NCBI RefSeq assembly: GCF_000152845.1
Contig: NZ_CH902586.1
Coordinates: forward strand, 11,601 to 75,600
DNA from: Roseovarius sp. 217
GTDB lineage: Bacteria > Pseudomonadota > Alphaproteobacteria > Rhodobacterales > Rhodobacteraceae
Length of the DNA: 64,000 nt
Reading direction: 5' to 3'
Below are positions 42,127 through 51,318 of this stretch, one piece after another. The position numbers were made by a program, and so were the translations under genes. Positions within the stretch are counted from its first letter, which is position 1, and the number at the start of each line of letters is the position of its first letter. Under the pieces are notes generated by a model that was given only the letters and a program-made list of their open reading frames with translations, ran no database searches and was not told the DNA's origin.

Positions 42127-44492
42127 ATCATGTCCTTCCAGAATTCTTCTTTCTTGCGCCAATCAGCAGGCGCCTTTTCCTCGCCGGTCTTGCCGCCACC
42201 AAGAACAGTAACCAGGCCGCCCAAGCCTGCGAGATCGGTATTGACGAACACGCTGTCGGCGCCGGAACGGATCAATGCCAGCCGCAACCCGGCTGTCGGG
42301 CTGGAAAGAAAATCCGCCTCGCGCGCGTTCAGGCGCAGGATGCTGTAATCCTCCGGATTTGCCCGTGGATTGGGAAACAGGATCTGGGTTGCCACACTTT
42401 CCGCGATGATCTGGCCGACCGAACTTTGGTCCAGATGGCCCGGTGTCTGGGTCAACATCATCACCACGCAGTTGCGCTTGCGCATGGTAACCAGCCAGTC
42501 ATGGAGGCGCTTGACGAAGATATCGTCAGCCAACATCTTCCACGCCTCGTCGATCACAATGATTGTTGGTCTGCGATCCTCGATCACGCGCTCGATACGG
42601 CGGAAGAGATAGGCGAGCAGGGCGGAGCGTTCTGCGTCCTGGTCCAGAAGTTCGGTCATGTCGAGACCAAGGACATCCTCGCCAATGGCAATCGACTGGG
42701 CACTGGGCCTTGAGAAAAGCCAACCGTACCGGCCGACTTCTGTCCATTCCCGTACGCGGGACACCAGGTCGCCATCATCATCGGTAGAGGCCACGAGACT
42801 TGCCAAACCGTCGAAGGTTCTGAGGCCTGGCTCCGCGGCGGCGATCTGACGAACCGCCTCGTTCAGTGCTGCGGTCTGGACCGTCTCAAATGGACGGTGA
42901 CGGGCCAGAATGTCGCCGAGCCAATCTGTCAGCCAGGCGGCCCCCCGCGCATCGGTCTCCGTGGTCATCGGGTTAAAGCCGGTGGGCTGGCCCACCTTGA
43001 TTTCGCTGTAGCTGCCACCCAAAGCGCGGATCGCCATCTCCAACCCCTGATCCTTGTCGAAAACGATGACTCGCGCACCCACTCTTCGGGCCTGTGCCAT
43101 GAGAAAAGCCGTGCCGAGTGTCTTGCCGGACCCGGTGCGGCCCAGAACAAGCGTGTGCCCGACGCTTGGTTCATCGGTCCGGCGCCCCGCTTCGTGAAAG
43201 TTGAACCGGTAGAGGCTGGAGGTCACGGTCGGGAAGGCCGTGATCGTCTTGCCCCATGGGCTGGCCTCAGGTCCGCGCCCTGGCCTTGTCTTATGAAACG
43301 CCGCAAGTTCCGCGAAATTGTGCGACGAAACGATCCCGTCACGGATCCGGTAGGCCCAGTTTCCCGGCGCTTGTGCGAAATAGAGTGCCTTTGCGGCCCA
43401 AGATTCCCTTACCAGAACGGCACCGGTCTCTTGCCCCGCCCGCCAGATCTCGGAAGCTGCCTGTTCCAGTTCCTCGGCGCTATCACAGAAGACCTGCACG
43501 GATGCATGGTGTGTCCCAAAGGTCGACCGGCCGGATGCCACGGCGTCGGCGGCTTCGATCAATTGCTCTGTCAGGCTGACACCAGCATCTTCGGAGGCAC
43601 CCCGCTGACGAAAGGTGCGTTGAATGCGCTCAACCATCTCATTGGCGCGCCGCGGCGTGAAAGAGTTGGTGATCGTGATGTCATAGGGCAGTTCCAACGC
43701 ATCAAGCATGGTTGGCCAGGTGCGACTGGGATAGGATTTTATCCCGAAAATCGCGCCGTATCGTGCGCTGTCGCCGCTTTCCAGCCGCATGGTTTTGCCT
43801 TGAAAGCTGACGTCGAAATTGCTCATCGTGTCAGCCAACAGTTGCCCGGGGGCCGCGATGATCTTGCCGTAGCTCTGTCCGTGAACCGCGGCCAACACTG
43901 CAAGCCAGTCCCCGCTCGAGACTGTCAGGCGCGCTGCACCTGCATCGGAATACATCGCCATGAGCAGGGTCATGGCCTCTTCCAGGGCAACAATTCTCGT
44001 ATCGATGTCTTTCTGGAAATCGCGGCCGCCGCCAAGGGCGCCCAGAACCTTCGAGAATGCCTGCGGCATCGACGGACGCATCAACACTGTCAGCATCAAG
44101 GTGCGGGCTTTCAGCTCACGTGCGCGCAGGCTTCTCTGCCACGCCGCGTCTACCGCACTTGCAAAGGGCATGCCGTCAGGCGCAGCAAGGTCCGCGGCGT
44201 CCGGGCGTGATACCTTGTTGATGTGGAAACCGAAACGCTCGCCCAACTGACTGACGATCCGGGCAAAGCCTTCACTGATCTCACCGATCCAGGCGTCATC
44301 GCTGGTGAAGCTGTCGATCCCGCCAAGCGTGACCGACGCCATCAGATCACCCTGCCGCGTCAGGATGACATTGTCTCGCACCGCAGCAATGTAAGGTAGG
44401 TGCCGCCCGAGACGCTCGGCTTTCAAAACCTTGTCCCCAAGTGCATCCCGAACAGCGCTGCTGGCAATCAACCCCCGAAACTCACGCGACAT
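42123..44492 (-). CDS. virB4: VirB4 secretion ATPase
   Basis: 789 residues from ATG 44492 (MSREFRGLIASSAVRDALG; an in-frame ATG at 44522 would overlap virB3 further). Walker A in HTLVLGRTGSGKTLGTAFLM (~455), Walker B in PTIIVIDEAWKML (~645), and the conserved VMMLTQTPGHLDQS segment. CagE/TrbE/VirB family N-terminal domain precedes the ATPase. It powers pilus biogenesis and substrate transfer at the inner membrane. It overlaps virB3 by 11 bases. Confidence 0.95.
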   Translation of the reverse strand: MSREFRGLIASSAVRDALGDKVLKAERLGRHLPYIAAVRDNVILTRQGDLMASVTLGGIDSFTSDDAWIGEISEGFARIVSQLGERFGFHINKVSRPDAADLAAPDGMPFASAVDAAWQRSLRARELKARTLMLTVLMRPSMPQAFSKVLGALGGGRDFQKDIDTRIVALEEAMTLLMAMYSDAGAARLTVSSGDWLAVLAAVHGQSYGKIIAAPGQLLADTMSNFDVSFQGKTMRLESGDSARYGAIFGIKSYPSRTWPTMLDALELPYDITITNSFTPRRANEMVERIQRTFRQRGASEDAGVSLTEQLIEAADAVASGRSTFGTHHASVQVFCDSAEELEQAASEIWRAGQETGAVLVRESWAAKALYFAQAPGNWAYRIRDGIVSSHNFAELAAFHKTRPGRGPEASPWGKTITAFPTVTSSLYRFNFHEAGRRTDEPSVGHTLVLGRTGSGKTLGTAFLMAQARRVGARVIVFDKDQGLEMAIRALGGSYSEIKVGQPTGFNPMTTETDARGAAWLTDWLGDILARHRPFETVQTAALNEAVRQIAAAEPGLRTFDGLASLVASTDDDGDLVSRVREWTEVGRYGWLFSRPSAQSIAIGEDVLGLDMTELLDQDAERSALLAYLFRRIERVIEDRRPTIIVIDEAWKMLADDIFVKRLHDWLVTMRKRNCVVMMLTQTPGHLDQSSVGQIIAESVATQILFPNPRANPEDYSILRLNAREADFLSSPTAGLRLALIRSGADSVFVNTDLAGLGGLVTVLGGGKTGEEKAPADWRKKEEFWKDMM

Positions 44493-44757
44493 AGAGATCG
44501 CCCCCATCACCGGATCGCACACTCGTTCGCGGTGTACGCGACATCACCACGTTCAAAATCTGAAACAGATGTGGATTGCGGTCTGCGACCAGCCAAAGCG
44601 GTGGGTAGCCCGCGAGGAAAACCAGCAGGAACCGCATGTCGTCAACCAGAATGAAAGGGATCACGGATGCGAAGACCAGCGCCACGAAATATCCAATCGG
44701 GAGACCGAATATCCGTGGCGGCTTGGTCAGCCCCAGAAAGAGTGGTGTGTCGCGCAT
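44482..44757 (-). CDS. virB3: VirB3 inner-membrane protein
   Basis: 91 residues; two adjacent hydrophobic segments (IFGLPIGYFVALVFASVIPFILV and FLLVFLAGYPPLWLVA) after the family start MRDTPLFLGLTKPPRIF. VirB3 works with VirB4, to which it is often fused; here they are separate genes with overlapping reading frames. Confidence 0.92.
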   Translation of the reverse strand: MRDTPLFLGLTKPPRIFGLPIGYFVALVFASVIPFILVDDMRFLLVFLAGYPPLWLVADRNPHLFQILNVVMSRTPRTSVRSGDGGDLYVA

Positions 44758-44780
44758 GGAGGTCTCTGCGGCCTGTCAGA

Positions 44781-45065
44781 TCAAGGAGCCGCAAAGCCGT
44801 CGATGATGGTCTCGGCCGAAAAGATCAGCACCACGCCTACAAACACGGCGACGAAGATCGGCCAGTTGAGGCGCCCGAAAAACATCATGACACCCGATCC
44901 CACGAGAGCGAGCACACCGAGGCCACGACCGATCGGCCCCGTCACCGCGTCGATGATGTTGTCGATCATGTCAGAGACCGGGCTAAGGTCTTGTGCGAGC
45001 GCCGGGGCCGCAGCCAACATCAGCAACGCGGCCAATGCCGCCCGGGTATAGTCGATGCGTTTCAT
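44781..45065 (-). CDS. virB2: VirB2 major pilin
   Basis: 94 residues: signal region MKRIDYTRAALAALLMLAAAPALA/QDLSP, then a ~70-residue mature pilin with two hydrophobic helices (RGLGVLALVGSGVMMFFG and PIFVAVFVGVVLIFSAETIIDG), the standard VirB2 architecture. The start overlaps the virB1 stop (ATGA). Confidence 0.93.
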   Translation of the reverse strand: MKRIDYTRAALAALLMLAAAPALAQDLSPVSDMIDNIIDAVTGPIGRGLGVLALVGSGVMMFFGRLNWPIFVAVFVGVVLIFSAETIIDGFAAP

Positions 45066-45745
45066 ATCTGGTCTCCGATGGATTGGGCATAGACGGCCAT
45101 GACCTTGCGAACATGGCCTTGGGTTTCGCGGTAGGGGGGAATCCCGCCATGGCGCGCCACGGCTTCGGGGCCGGCGTTATAGGCCGCGAGCGCAAGTTGC
45201 GGCGTGCCAAAACGATCAAGTTGTGTCAGCAAGTAGCGGGCGGATCCATGCAGGTTTTGCTCAGGATCATGCGGATCGACGCCAAGCACGCGTGCAGTGT
45301 CCGGCATCAACTGCCCAAGCCCGATTGCGCCGACATGCGACCGCGCGCCTGGATCAAATGCGCTTTCAATAGCGATGTTGGCGCGAAACAATGCGAGCCA
45401 CTCGCGAGTGGACATCCCGGCCCTGCGCAGGGCCGGGTGCTCCGCGTAGACCGACCCCACATCAAGGATCATGGTCTCGATCGCAGGGCGGCCCGATGGG
45501 GCCCGCGGCGGAGACAGGCGTGGTGAATCAAGAGGGACGACCTCAGAGCGTGCGACACCGTCGCTTTGCTCGGGTTGGGGTCTTGCAAAGTCGAGAACGC
45601 TACTGGTCAGTCGACCAATACGGTCTGGAGCATCGAGATCGATAACGGATTGTGCATGAGTGGAAGGGCCTGAAAGCCCCCAGAGAACGAGGCTAGCCGC
45701 TGGTAGGATACCTTGTCGTCTCAAACTCCCACGTGCCTCTCTCAC
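45062..45745 (-). CDS. virB1: VirB1-type lytic transglycosylase
   Basis: About 227 residues. N-terminal signal-like stretch (GILPAASLVLWGLSGPSTHA), a Pro/Ser-rich linker, then an SLT domain (~100-220) with catalytic Glu in ANIAIESAFDPGARSHVGAIGLGQLMPDTA and ALAAYNAGPEAVARHGG. It opens peptidoglycan for T4SS assembly. The annotated ATG overlaps the upstream gene by ~50 bases; a TTG eight codons in (…SLRRQG) is an alternative start. Confidence 0.88.
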   Translation of the reverse strand: MREARGSLRRQGILPAASLVLWGLSGPSTHAQSVIDLDAPDRIGRLTSSVLDFARPQPEQSDGVARSEVVPLDSPRLSPPRAPSGRPAIETMILDVGSVYAEHPALRRAGMSTREWLALFRANIAIESAFDPGARSHVGAIGLGQLMPDTARVLGVDPHDPEQNLHGSARYLLTQLDRFGTPQLALAAYNAGPEAVARHGGIPPYRETQGHVRKVMAVYAQSIGDQI

Positions 45746-46034
45746 CTTCTCGGAGAGGGCAGCTGAATACCTTTGCGTCGAGCTCCAGGCAGAAGCTCAT
45801 GAGCCCTGCTGCGGTCTTGAAGACGCGTGGTTTCAGATCCCGGTTGGTCACATAGACCGACCGGTGCACACCGCCTTGACCGTCATTGGAGCAGACGAAA
45901 ACCGTCCAGCCACCCCTATGCGTATTGCCGCCCTTTTCCGGGGCTTCAACGCATTCCACCTCGATCCATGCCCCACCCTCGATCGCCTCTTGCATGTGCG
46001 ATGTTAGGATCACGGGGTATTTTGTTCCTGCCAT
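45693..46034 (-). CDS. Hypothetical protein upstream of virB1
   Basis: 113 residues: AGTKYPVILTSHMQEAIEGGAWIEVECVEAPEKGGNTHRGGWTVFVCSNDG and a C-terminal LKPRVFKTAAGLMSFCLELDAKVFSCPL. It is a soluble mixed alpha/beta protein with no signal peptide and no family I recognise. Being the first gene of the minus-strand virB transcript, with its 3' end inside virB1, it could be a regulatory or accessory protein of the conjugation operon. Confidence 0.5.
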   Translation of the reverse strand: MAGTKYPVILTSHMQEAIEGGAWIEVECVEAPEKGGNTHRGGWTVFVCSNDGQGGVHRSVYVTNRDLKPRVFKTAAGLMSFCLELDAKVFSCPLREGERGTWEFETTRYPTSG

Positions 46035-46231
46035 TTTGCCTCCGAAGGAAAGAAGTTCCTACGGAAGTAACCTGCTTTTGCACCGCTTCAAACAGTGCAT
46101 GTCACAAGATATGCGGCGACGTAGCGGAAAACACTTTACGAGGTCAATAGATATCTTTTGATTGATTACGATATTTTTTCGGTGATAGGTCCGACACACG
46201 ATTCGCCCACAGATTGTCGGGAGACCACCAG
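46035..46231. promoter_or_regulatory. Divergent promoter region of the virB operon
   Basis: About 200 bases between the minus-strand virB unit and two plus-strand genes. It is more AT-rich than its surroundings (for example the tract around 46145-46185). Promoters for both directions should lie here; I could not define boxes with confidence. Confidence 0.4.
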
Positions 46232-46501
46232 ATGTCGCGGTTGCTGGCATGTAGCACATTCATCGCCGTAGCGATCCCAGCAACCGCCGAGACGCTGGCG
46301 ATGGACTGCGTGTTGCCGTTGCGGCCGGAGCTGGCGGCCTCGCCTGCGCTCCTGAACGAGTACGGCGATGACATCAGAGCCGAGTTCAACACCTACTTCG
46401 ATGAGGCACAAACCTATCTGAATTGCCTCGCCGCAGCATCAGCTTCCGCGCAGGCCGAAGTCCGTCTTGTGCTTGACGCTTACCAGGAGATGTTCCAATG
46501 A
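46232..46501 (+). CDS. Small periplasmic protein, unknown
   Basis: About 89 residues from ATG 46232: signal peptide MSRLLACSTFIAVAIPATA/ETLAMDCVLP, then a helical mature part with two Cys (MDCVLPL...TYLNCLAAA) that could form a disulfide. No family is recognised. It precedes the TrbM-like gene on the same strand and is probably a conjugation-linked periplasmic protein. An alternative ATG lies at 46214. Confidence 0.5.
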   Translation: MSRLLACSTFIAVAIPATAETLAMDCVLPLRPELAASPALLNEYGDDIRAEFNTYFDEAQTYLNCLAAASASAQAEVRLVLDAYQEMFQ

Positions 46502-46586
46502 AACGACGCACAAAATATGTCAGTAATTATGACTTGCGTAACATAAATCCAACTATACGCCAACAGGTTAGCGGCTGCGCTCTGTC

Positions 46587-47246
46587 ATGAGGCGGCTTTT
46601 GTCAACTGCCGCGATCTTCGCGATCGGGTTCACACCGCTTGCTGTCAAACCCGCTGCCGCACAAGGCTACCAGATCGACTGTGCGATCCTGTTGTGCCTC
46701 GCAGGCGGTTGGCCTGCGTCGGTTCCCTGTGCGCGGGCGCGTGCGGAGTTCATCCGCCGCATAACACCCTGGCCGGTCGAGCCACCACTGCAGATCTGGC
46801 GCTGCCCGATGCGCGCGGCGCTTCGAGCGCCAGACCCGGTCGCGCGCCTTTACAGGCTGGCGGGGGTCAATCCCGGGCCAGCAGTTTCCCCGGCCCCCCA
46901 GATGGAAGGGCTCCATCTCGCGCAGGCTGTCGGACATGGTGCTGATATCGATGTCAGCGGGTCCGCCTTCGCGTTTATCCGCTCCATTGATGTGTTTGAC
47001 GCTTATTTGTCCCAGGGGGTGGTCGGCGAAGGCGAGCATTGTCGTCGCACGGCCCGGATCCGGCATGGTTCATACGACAGCACCGGACAGTTTCGATGGC
47101 GGATCGCGTCTCCGGGGGAGCTACCACCGGCATTTCAGGGTGACGAGGGTTTTGGAGCCACCTGCCCGAGCATCCGGGTCCGTGCCGTCTTTGTCGACTG
47201 GGAAGATCACGAGGGCACTTACGGCTCTGAGCAGGTCAATTACTGA
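46587..47246 (+). CDS. TrbM-like exported protein
   Basis: 219 residues. Signal peptide MRRLLSTAAIFAIGFTPLAVKPAAA/QGYQ. The mature start QIDCAILLCLAGGWPASVPCARARAEFIRRITPWPVEPPLQIWRCP has the Cys-x(5-6)-Cys pattern and Arg-rich helix of TrbM/KikA-type proteins that accompany T4SS genes. The C-terminal half (GSAFAFIRSIDVFDAY...RIRHGSYDSTGQFRW) is unfamiliar. It probably serves conjugation in the periplasm; the TrbM assignment is by pattern only. Confidence 0.5.
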   Translation: MRRLLSTAAIFAIGFTPLAVKPAAAQGYQIDCAILLCLAGGWPASVPCARARAEFIRRITPWPVEPPLQIWRCPMRAALRAPDPVARLYRLAGVNPGPAVSPAPQMEGLHLAQAVGHGADIDVSGSAFAFIRSIDVFDAYLSQGVVGEGEHCRRTARIRHGSYDSTGQFRWRIASPGELPPAFQGDEGFGATCPSIRVRAVFVDWEDHEGTYGSEQVNY

Positions 47247-47473
47247 TCCCCAACCCCGATAGAAGGACTCGACACCCCAGAAAAGAGAAACCCCCGCAAG
47301 GCGGCAACCATGCGAGGGGCTCAAAGAACAACGGAATTGGCGTTCCGACAGGTCAACTCAAACAGTGGCCTTGTTTTAGCAGTCCCGACAGTCAAGGCAA
47401 CGAAAAAACGTATCTCTTGCCGGGATGCGGATGCCCAGTTGCTGCCTTGTCCCATACTGACAAGGACAAGATA

Positions 47474-48640
47474 TTGACCTCCATTCGAAACCACCCGGCC
47501 TTGCCGGAAGGCTGGACCAAAGGCGCAGTCATGGCGCTTCTGTCAGAGGTTGCCCCTCATATCGGCTTGCGCCCGGCGCGCCTTGCGGTGCTGAACTACA
47601 TTATCGGACGGACCCGCGCCTCTGACTGGACCTCTCCACACCGGGAACCGGTGTTCTTTGGGGCGCAAGACCTGGCGGCTATCGAGCTGGGCAAGACAGC
47701 GCGGCAGTTGCGCACGGATGAGGCTGCGCTGGCGAGGCTCGGCCTGATCGTGAAGCGCGTCGCCGCCAACGGAGCCCGCTTTGGTCGCGCCGGTCTCGGC
47801 TTGATCCTCACGCCGCTGATCGCGCGCCTGGAGGAGTTCATAGCCCTTCGCGATCGGCTCCGCGCGGAACGGAAGCATTTGCGCTCTTTGATGGATCTTC
47901 GGTCCCTGCGATTGCGGCACATGAAACGGGCCATCTCCGCCCTGCCCTCCTGGGCCACCGAGGATACGGAGGTCGCAGATATTCTTGGCAGTTTCGCAAG
48001 CTGGCCACGCAGCGATGCGTTGAGCCGTCTTGGTTTGGGCCGGCTTACCGCCCACCTGCAGGCGAGTTCCGATCTGTGCAACCGGATCGATGACTGGCTT
48101 GAAAAACACGGGCTTTCTTCCGGCGAACCAGCGCAAAACTTCCGGCCCTTTACACAGAGCACCAAGGAAGAATTTCAAAATGTAGAGGAGCCCTCTGCTG
48201 TGGATAACTCCGCAAGATGCGAAGAAGTCGCAGACAGTAAATTGTCGCCAGTACCTCCTTGCCACGCGTCACCGACTCTGACGCCTGAGAATCTTTATGA
48301 CATTGCTGGCGACGGCCTACGCATGCTGCTTGACGCGCGCCAACAAAACAATGGGCCGCTCAGGGAACGCGACATAATCGAGGCCGCCTGGCGGCTATTG
48401 CCGATGCTCGATATCCATCCGTCAGTCTGGTTTGAGGGCCAGAGCACCTTGGGTGATCATGGATTGGCGCTCTGCCTTCTCCTAGTCGATGCTGGAAGAG
48501 ATCACCCCACATACCATGTGCGCAATCCGGGCGGATTGATGCGCGAGATGATCCGTCGAGCCAAGGCTGGAAGGCTCGACATCAATGCAGGGCTTGTAGC
48601 TCTGAAACGGCGCCGTACCGATGTGTTCTTGGCAAAATAA
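47474..48640 (+). CDS. repC: RepC-like plasmid replication initiator
   Basis: About 388 residues from TTG 47474, which has AAGGA 7 bases upstream; the frame is open further 5' to TTG 47417, and ATG 47531 is another option. N-terminal replication-protein-C pattern: VAPHIGLRPARLAVLNYIIGRTRASDW, FFGAQDLAAIELGKTARQLRTDEAALARLGLIVKR (winged helix for origin binding), then a long helical region and the C-terminal LYDIAGDGLRMLLD...NPGGLMREMIRRAKAGRL. RepC of repABC plasmids initiates replication at an origin inside its own gene. Here no repAB genes are adjacent. A GC-rich imperfect hairpin at 47291-47319 lies in the leader. It is the best evidence that the window is a plasmid. Confidence 0.72.
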   Translation: MTSIRNHPALPEGWTKGAVMALLSEVAPHIGLRPARLAVLNYIIGRTRASDWTSPHREPVFFGAQDLAAIELGKTARQLRTDEAALARLGLIVKRVAANGARFGRAGLGLILTPLIARLEEFIALRDRLRAERKHLRSLMDLRSLRLRHMKRAISALPSWATEDTEVADILGSFASWPRSDALSRLGLGRLTAHLQASSDLCNRIDDWLEKHGLSSGEPAQNFRPFTQSTKEEFQNVEEPSAVDNSARCEEVADSKLSPVPPCHASPTLTPENLYDIAGDGLRMLLDARQQNNGPLRERDIIEAAWRLLPMLDIHPSVWFEGQSTLGDHGLALCLLLVDAGRDHPTYHVRNPGGLMREMIRRAKAGRLDINAGLVALKRRRTDVFLAK

Positions 48641-49009
48641 ACTTAGGGGCTCTATGTCCTCGACGACATCGGTCTGTTACAACTGTTCGGAAGGAACCAA
48701 CGCGTGAGAGTTGCGATTTGAAACTGATAACATTCGGGGGTTCACAAATCGGCTGCTCGACGGGCGGCTTAACTTTCATCCGAGGGTGGCCAGAACAGCG
48801 TCTGGATTCGCAGAGGCACAGAGTGTCTTGCATTTTGCCATTTGAGAGATCGCATTTCTTTCAAAAGACGAGATCGTCGCGCAACTCAATGCGGCTTGAT
48901 ATGACTGGGCTATCCACAATCTTGACAGCCCAGAATTCTGGATAGTGTTCCGTAACATGGTGTAACTGGCGCTGATCGTCACGGTGATGTTCGGCGCGGG
49001 CCTGCTTGA
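48641..49009. other. Intergenic, no gene seen
   Basis: About 370 bases after repC up to the IS256 transposase fragment. No convincing gene; direct repeats (iterons) were not recognised. Confidence 0.4.
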
Positions 49010-49204
49010 TCAGGATGCCACTGTGGGTAGGCTGATGACGGCATCATCGCCCATCGGCGCGATGGTTTCCAGTGTCATGTAGCGGGCACGCGGAACGACC
49101 CATTCGTCGTTTTGCTCCAATAGCAAAGCTCAAACAAAGCGGACGATGGCGTCATCGTTTGGAAAGATGCCGACGACATCGGTGCGCCGCTTGATCTCAT
49201 CCGT

Positions 49205-49451
49205 AACCGGTATGAGGATCTCGGTGCCAATGTTTGGCTCTGATTCTCGGATCAGGGTGTATGCTGCGAGCATCCGGGACAGAGGCACCGGGAGCACGAA
49301 GGTGTGGGCAGGCCGATCCATACGATGAGCCGAGAGCTCGTGTTAGTAGCTGGCCGCCTCTGCGACTCGCCCGGTTGTGCCGAGAGCACGAATCCGTAGT
49401 TGTCGTGTTGCCCGCCGCTCCCGCTGTTTTCAACTGGCAAGGGAGGCGCGC
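49205..49451 (+). ncRNA. Possible bridge RNA region of the IS110 element
   Basis: IS110-group elements such as IS621 encode a structured bridge RNA in the long non-coding end upstream of the transposase gene. The ~247-base non-coding left end here has the right size and place. I did not model its structure; this is an expectation from the family, not a direct observation. Confidence 0.3.
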
Positions 49452-50765
49452 ATGCGACGCGTGATCGGAATAGATATCCACCGGACTTTCGGGGAGGTGG
49501 TGATCTGGGAGAACGGTCTGACCCGACATGAAGGTCGGGTCGAGATGACCCGCACGGCCCTCGAGGGGTTCGGCAGGCAATTGAAGAAGACGGACGAGGT
49601 GGTGATCGAGGCGACGGGAAACTGCATGGCGGTGTCCCGGGTTTTGTCGCCCCATGTGAAACGGGTGGTGATTGCCAATCCCCTTCAGGTGAAAGCGATC
49701 GCCCATGCCCATGTGAAGACCGACAAGGTCGACGCAGCGACGCTGGCCAGCCTGCATGCGGCCGGCTATCTGCCGGAAATCTGGACACCGGATGCGGCGA
49801 CGGAACGGATGCGCAGGCTCGTGGCGCGTCGCTATCAGGTTGTCCGGCACCGGACCCGGATCAAGAACGAGGTGCATGCCATCCTGCATGCGCATCTGAT
49901 CCCGAAATGTCCGCATGCTGATCTCTTCAACAAGCGTGGCCGCGACTGGCTGCACCGCCAGCCGGTGCCGGAAGACGAGCGCGCCGCAATAGCGCGCCAT
50001 ATCCGCGAGTTGGACCGGCTCGGTGAGGACCTCGCCGTGCTCGACCGTGACATCGCCCAGGACGCGATTGATGACGAGGCAATCCAGCGGCTGCTGACCA
50101 TCACGGGCGTAAATCTGACGGTGGCGGCCGGGCTGATGGCGGCGATCGGGAGCATCGACCGGTTCAACTCACCCCAGAAACTGGTGAGCTATTTCGGGTT
50201 GAACCCGCGGGTGCGCCAATCCGGACTCGGCCCCGCCCATCATGGTCGGATCAGCAAGGCCGGGCGCAGCCACGCCCGCGCGATGCTGGTCGAGGCGGCC
50301 TGGGCTGCGGCGAAAGCACCCGGACCGCTGCGGGCTTTCTTCATCCGCATCCGAGCGCGCCGCGGACATCAGATCGCCGCAGTCGCTGTCGCACGAAAGC
50401 TCGCGACCCTGTGCTGGCACATGCTGACGAAGGGCGAGGACTATCATTGGGCCCGGCCAAGCCTGGTCGCCCATAAGCGCCGCGCCATGGAACTGGCCGC
50501 CGGCCAGCCACAGAAGAAGGGTAGCAAGCGCGGCGCGAGCTATGCCTACAACGTAAAGGATCTGCGCCAGCAGGAGGCACGGATCGCGGAGCACGCGGAA
50601 AAGAGCTATGAACAGTTCGTTGCCGCCTGGCAGACGCGCCCTCCGAAAAATAGCGGGGGGTGTGCGATCGCCTCAAACCGGCAGGGACTGAGTAGGCTGC
50701 CCGGTGACGCTTCCAGCCGACACGCCACGCTTCGCCACGAGGTCGACCGCACAGAGAAAAAATAG
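49452..50765 (+). CDS. IS110-family DEDD transposase/recombinase
   Basis: 437 residues from ATG 49452 (RRVIGIDIHRTFGEVV), preceded by GGGAGG. DEDD (RuvC-like) residues: Asp in GIDIH, Glu in VVIEATGNC, two Asp in VKTDKVDAATLA; the C-terminal transposase_20 domain follows (LLTITGVNLTVAAGLMAAIGSIDRF...LVSYFGLNPRVRQSG) with the catalytic Ser region in GRISKAGRSHARAMLVEAAW. Full length; it could be active. It uses bridge-RNA-guided recombination in well-studied relatives. Confidence 0.93.
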   Translation: MRRVIGIDIHRTFGEVVIWENGLTRHEGRVEMTRTALEGFGRQLKKTDEVVIEATGNCMAVSRVLSPHVKRVVIANPLQVKAIAHAHVKTDKVDAATLASLHAAGYLPEIWTPDAATERMRRLVARRYQVVRHRTRIKNEVHAILHAHLIPKCPHADLFNKRGRDWLHRQPVPEDERAAIARHIRELDRLGEDLAVLDRDIAQDAIDDEAIQRLLTITGVNLTVAAGLMAAIGSIDRFNSPQKLVSYFGLNPRVRQSGLGPAHHGRISKAGRSHARAMLVEAAWAAAKAPGPLRAFFIRIRARRGHQIAAVAVARKLATLCWHMLTKGEDYHWARPSLVAHKRRAMELAAGQPQKKGSKRGASYAYNVKDLRQQEARIAEHAEKSYEQFVAAWQTRPPKNSGGCAIASNRQGLSRLPGDASSRHATLRHEVDRTEKK

Positions 50766-50790
50766 CAAAAACCAACAGAAAAGTCTTTTC

Positions 50791-50834
50791 GATCTCATCC
50801 GTTCGATCTCATCCGTCCGTTCGATCTCATCCGT
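50791..50834. repeat. Three copies of GATCTCATCCGT next to the IS110 element
   Basis: GATCTCATCCGT at 50791-50802, 50805-50816 and 50823-50834; a fourth copy lies on the far side of the element at 49193-49204. Read on the minus strand they encode a reiterated DEIER within the IS256 transposase, so the repeats partly pre-existed as an in-gene expansion and probably offered the insertion core. Confidence 0.75.
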
Positions 50835-51318
50835 GCTGTGCAAGTTCGCGCGGTGTTCTTTGGGAAGTTCGCGCCGGTCCGCCGCAGGCGGCAAACTGAC
50901 CGGTGGACGGTTTGAGGCAAGAACGGGCGCAGCCCAATGTAGGCCAGCACGTCGTGCTCGGCGTCATCCATCAGCGTGGCCAGCCTAGGCACCTTGGGAC
51001 GGATTTGATCAGCGACACTGCGCCCTTGGGCGCTGGCGGTCTCGGCCGTGTCCTGCGCAAAGGCGGTGGCGATGAAGGCGGAGACCACTCTGCGGCCGCT
51101 CTTGCCGACATGAGCGGCGATATTCCTTTGAAAATGGACGCGGCAGCGCTGCCACGTGGCGCACAGCACCTTCGACACTGCGGCCTTGATGCGCCCGTGG
51201 GCGTCCGGTTGCGTGGTCGCAAAGTGGACCCGCTTCCTGCCCGGAGCGACGACGCGATCGAAACTGACTTTGCACTCATCATACGGCTCGCCCGCACCTT
51301 GAATAGGGCATTGATGAG

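Larger units (their letters stand above)
49205..50790 (+). mobile_element. IS110-family insertion sequence
   Basis: An IS110 transposase gene plus ~245 bases of upstream non-coding end, inserted in the IS256 transposase. The 12-base GATCTCATCCGT is present on both sides (49193-49204 and 50791-50802), as expected from integration at a short core shared by target and element. No terminal inverted repeats, typical for IS110. Ends are inferred from the interrupted gene. Confidence 0.75.
49010..51240 (-). pseudogene. IS256-family transposase, split by an IS110 element
   Basis: Two minus-strand parts of one gene. 5' part (50791 to about 51240): DAHGRIKAAVSKVL, ATWQRCRVHFQRN, GKSGRRVVSAFIATAFAQD, KEHRANLHST. 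3' part (49010-49204): DEIKRRTDVVGIFPNDDAI, then a TGA (49130-49132) where relatives have Gly, then ALLLEQNDEWVVPRARYMTLE to the normal stop at 49010. The insertion falls in the conserved HST-x-EIKRRTD motif. Several extra changes in the 5' part and the missing N-terminus show that the gene was already dead. Confidence 0.85.

Noticed and set aside
42897..44210. 437-codon plus-strand frame opposite virB4.
   Set aside because: Antisense shadow of virB4; no ribosome binding site or family similarity.
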